From contig BTUV01000001.1 of assembly GCA_045863035.1 (NCBI GenBank), positions 1 through 64,000 of the forward strand: 64,000 nt of DNA, in the 5' to 3' direction. Source of the DNA: H2-BAC3 sp045863035 (lineage in GTDB: Bacteria > Bacteroidota > Ignavibacteria > Ignavibacteriales > Ignavibacteriaceae). Under the pieces are notes generated by a model. The model was not told where the DNA came from and searched no databases. It was given only the letters and a program-made list of their open reading frames with translations. The translations under genes and the position numbers were made by a program. The stretch's first letter is position 1, and every line of letters starts with the position of its first letter. This document shows positions 63,884 to 64,000 of this stretch, piece by piece.

Positions 63884-63910
63884 AAAAGGTACTAATGGTT
63901 AGTACCTTTT
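63884..63910 (-). terminator. Intrinsic terminator of tRNA-Pro
   Basis: AAAAGGTACTAA (63884-63895) and TTAGTACCTTTT (63899-63910) form a perfect 12-base stem with a 3-base loop. On the minus strand it is followed by a run of seven T (A at 63881-63887). It lies 5 bases beyond the tRNA and about 20-30 bases before purF. Confidence 0.85.
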
Positions 63911-63915
63911 CAGAG

Positions 63916-63989
<74 letters not shown>

Positions 63990-64000
63990 TTACAATTTTT

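Overview
The window looks like chromosomal DNA of a free-living, Gram-negative bacterium of the Bacteroidota/Chlorobiota-Ignavibacteriota group, most likely an Ignavibacteria-type organism (inference). The evidence is three secreted proteins with the type A C-terminal sorting domain of the type IX secretion system (signature NYPNPFNP in two of them), a small DUF2795 protein, an HPr kinase without other PTS genes, a two-zinc-ligand YbeY of Bacteroidota type, and A+T-rich DNA with many TTG starts and tightly overlapping genes.

Layout. 1-6961 (+): the end of a short DnaE-like polymerase, dinB, two T9SS-exported proteins, and a small four-helix-bundle (23S rRNA IVP-type) gene enclosed by inverted arrays of 7-bp repeats. 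6969-14804 (-): HIT protein, sigma-54 response regulator, a secreted hypothetical protein, then acyl-CoA carboxyltransferase, acyl-CoA dehydrogenase, MeaB-type GTPase, nadD and a PrsW-like membrane protease. 14978-22337 (+): the fatty-acid/phospholipid cluster DUF177-rpmF-plsX-fabH-fabD-DUF3109-fabG-acpP-fabF-rnc. 22413-33557 (+): gcvP, CoA-binding protein, Omp85-like barrel, rsmE, ssb, CNNM transporter, MCE protein, gamma-glutamyltransferase, acpS, HNH nuclease. 33573-39719 (+): trpS, scpA, scpB, rluB-type synthase, dacB, lysS. 39720-46457 (+): envelope genes (DUF2279, glycosyltransferase, Wzi-like barrel), S41 protease, DUF3108, gamma-carbonic-anhydrase-like protein, ybeY. 46467-55466 (+): topA, tyrosine recombinase, hpf, hprK, M23 peptidase, DUF2795, holB, thiolase, hydroxyacyl-CoA dehydrogenase. 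55552-63989 (-): small membrane protein, lipid kinase, ftsY, pgsA, a 1398-residue S8 protease with T9SS tail, purF and tRNA-Pro(GGG).

How the genes work together. Most are core functions: type II fatty acid synthesis through to phosphatidic acid, replication and repair (DinB, SSB, TopA, delta prime), chromosome condensation (ScpAB), translation (L32, TrpS, LysS, YbeY, RsmE, Hpf, tRNA-Pro) and envelope building. The carboxyltransferase/acyl-CoA dehydrogenase/MeaB set and the thiolase/hydroxyacyl-CoA dehydrogenase pair point to acyl-CoA breakdown.

The accessory part is 1594-6961. Its first T9SS cargo gene carries six copies of a 7-bp repeat inside the signal-peptide codons, which fits a phase-variable locus. 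Its last gene, the IVP-type cassette, is bounded by four and seven copies of another heptamer in inverted orientation and has ATA where ATG is expected. These 7-bp arrays are the most unusual structure in the window. A second theme is apparent non-standard start codons (ATA, ATT/CTG) at gene overlaps.
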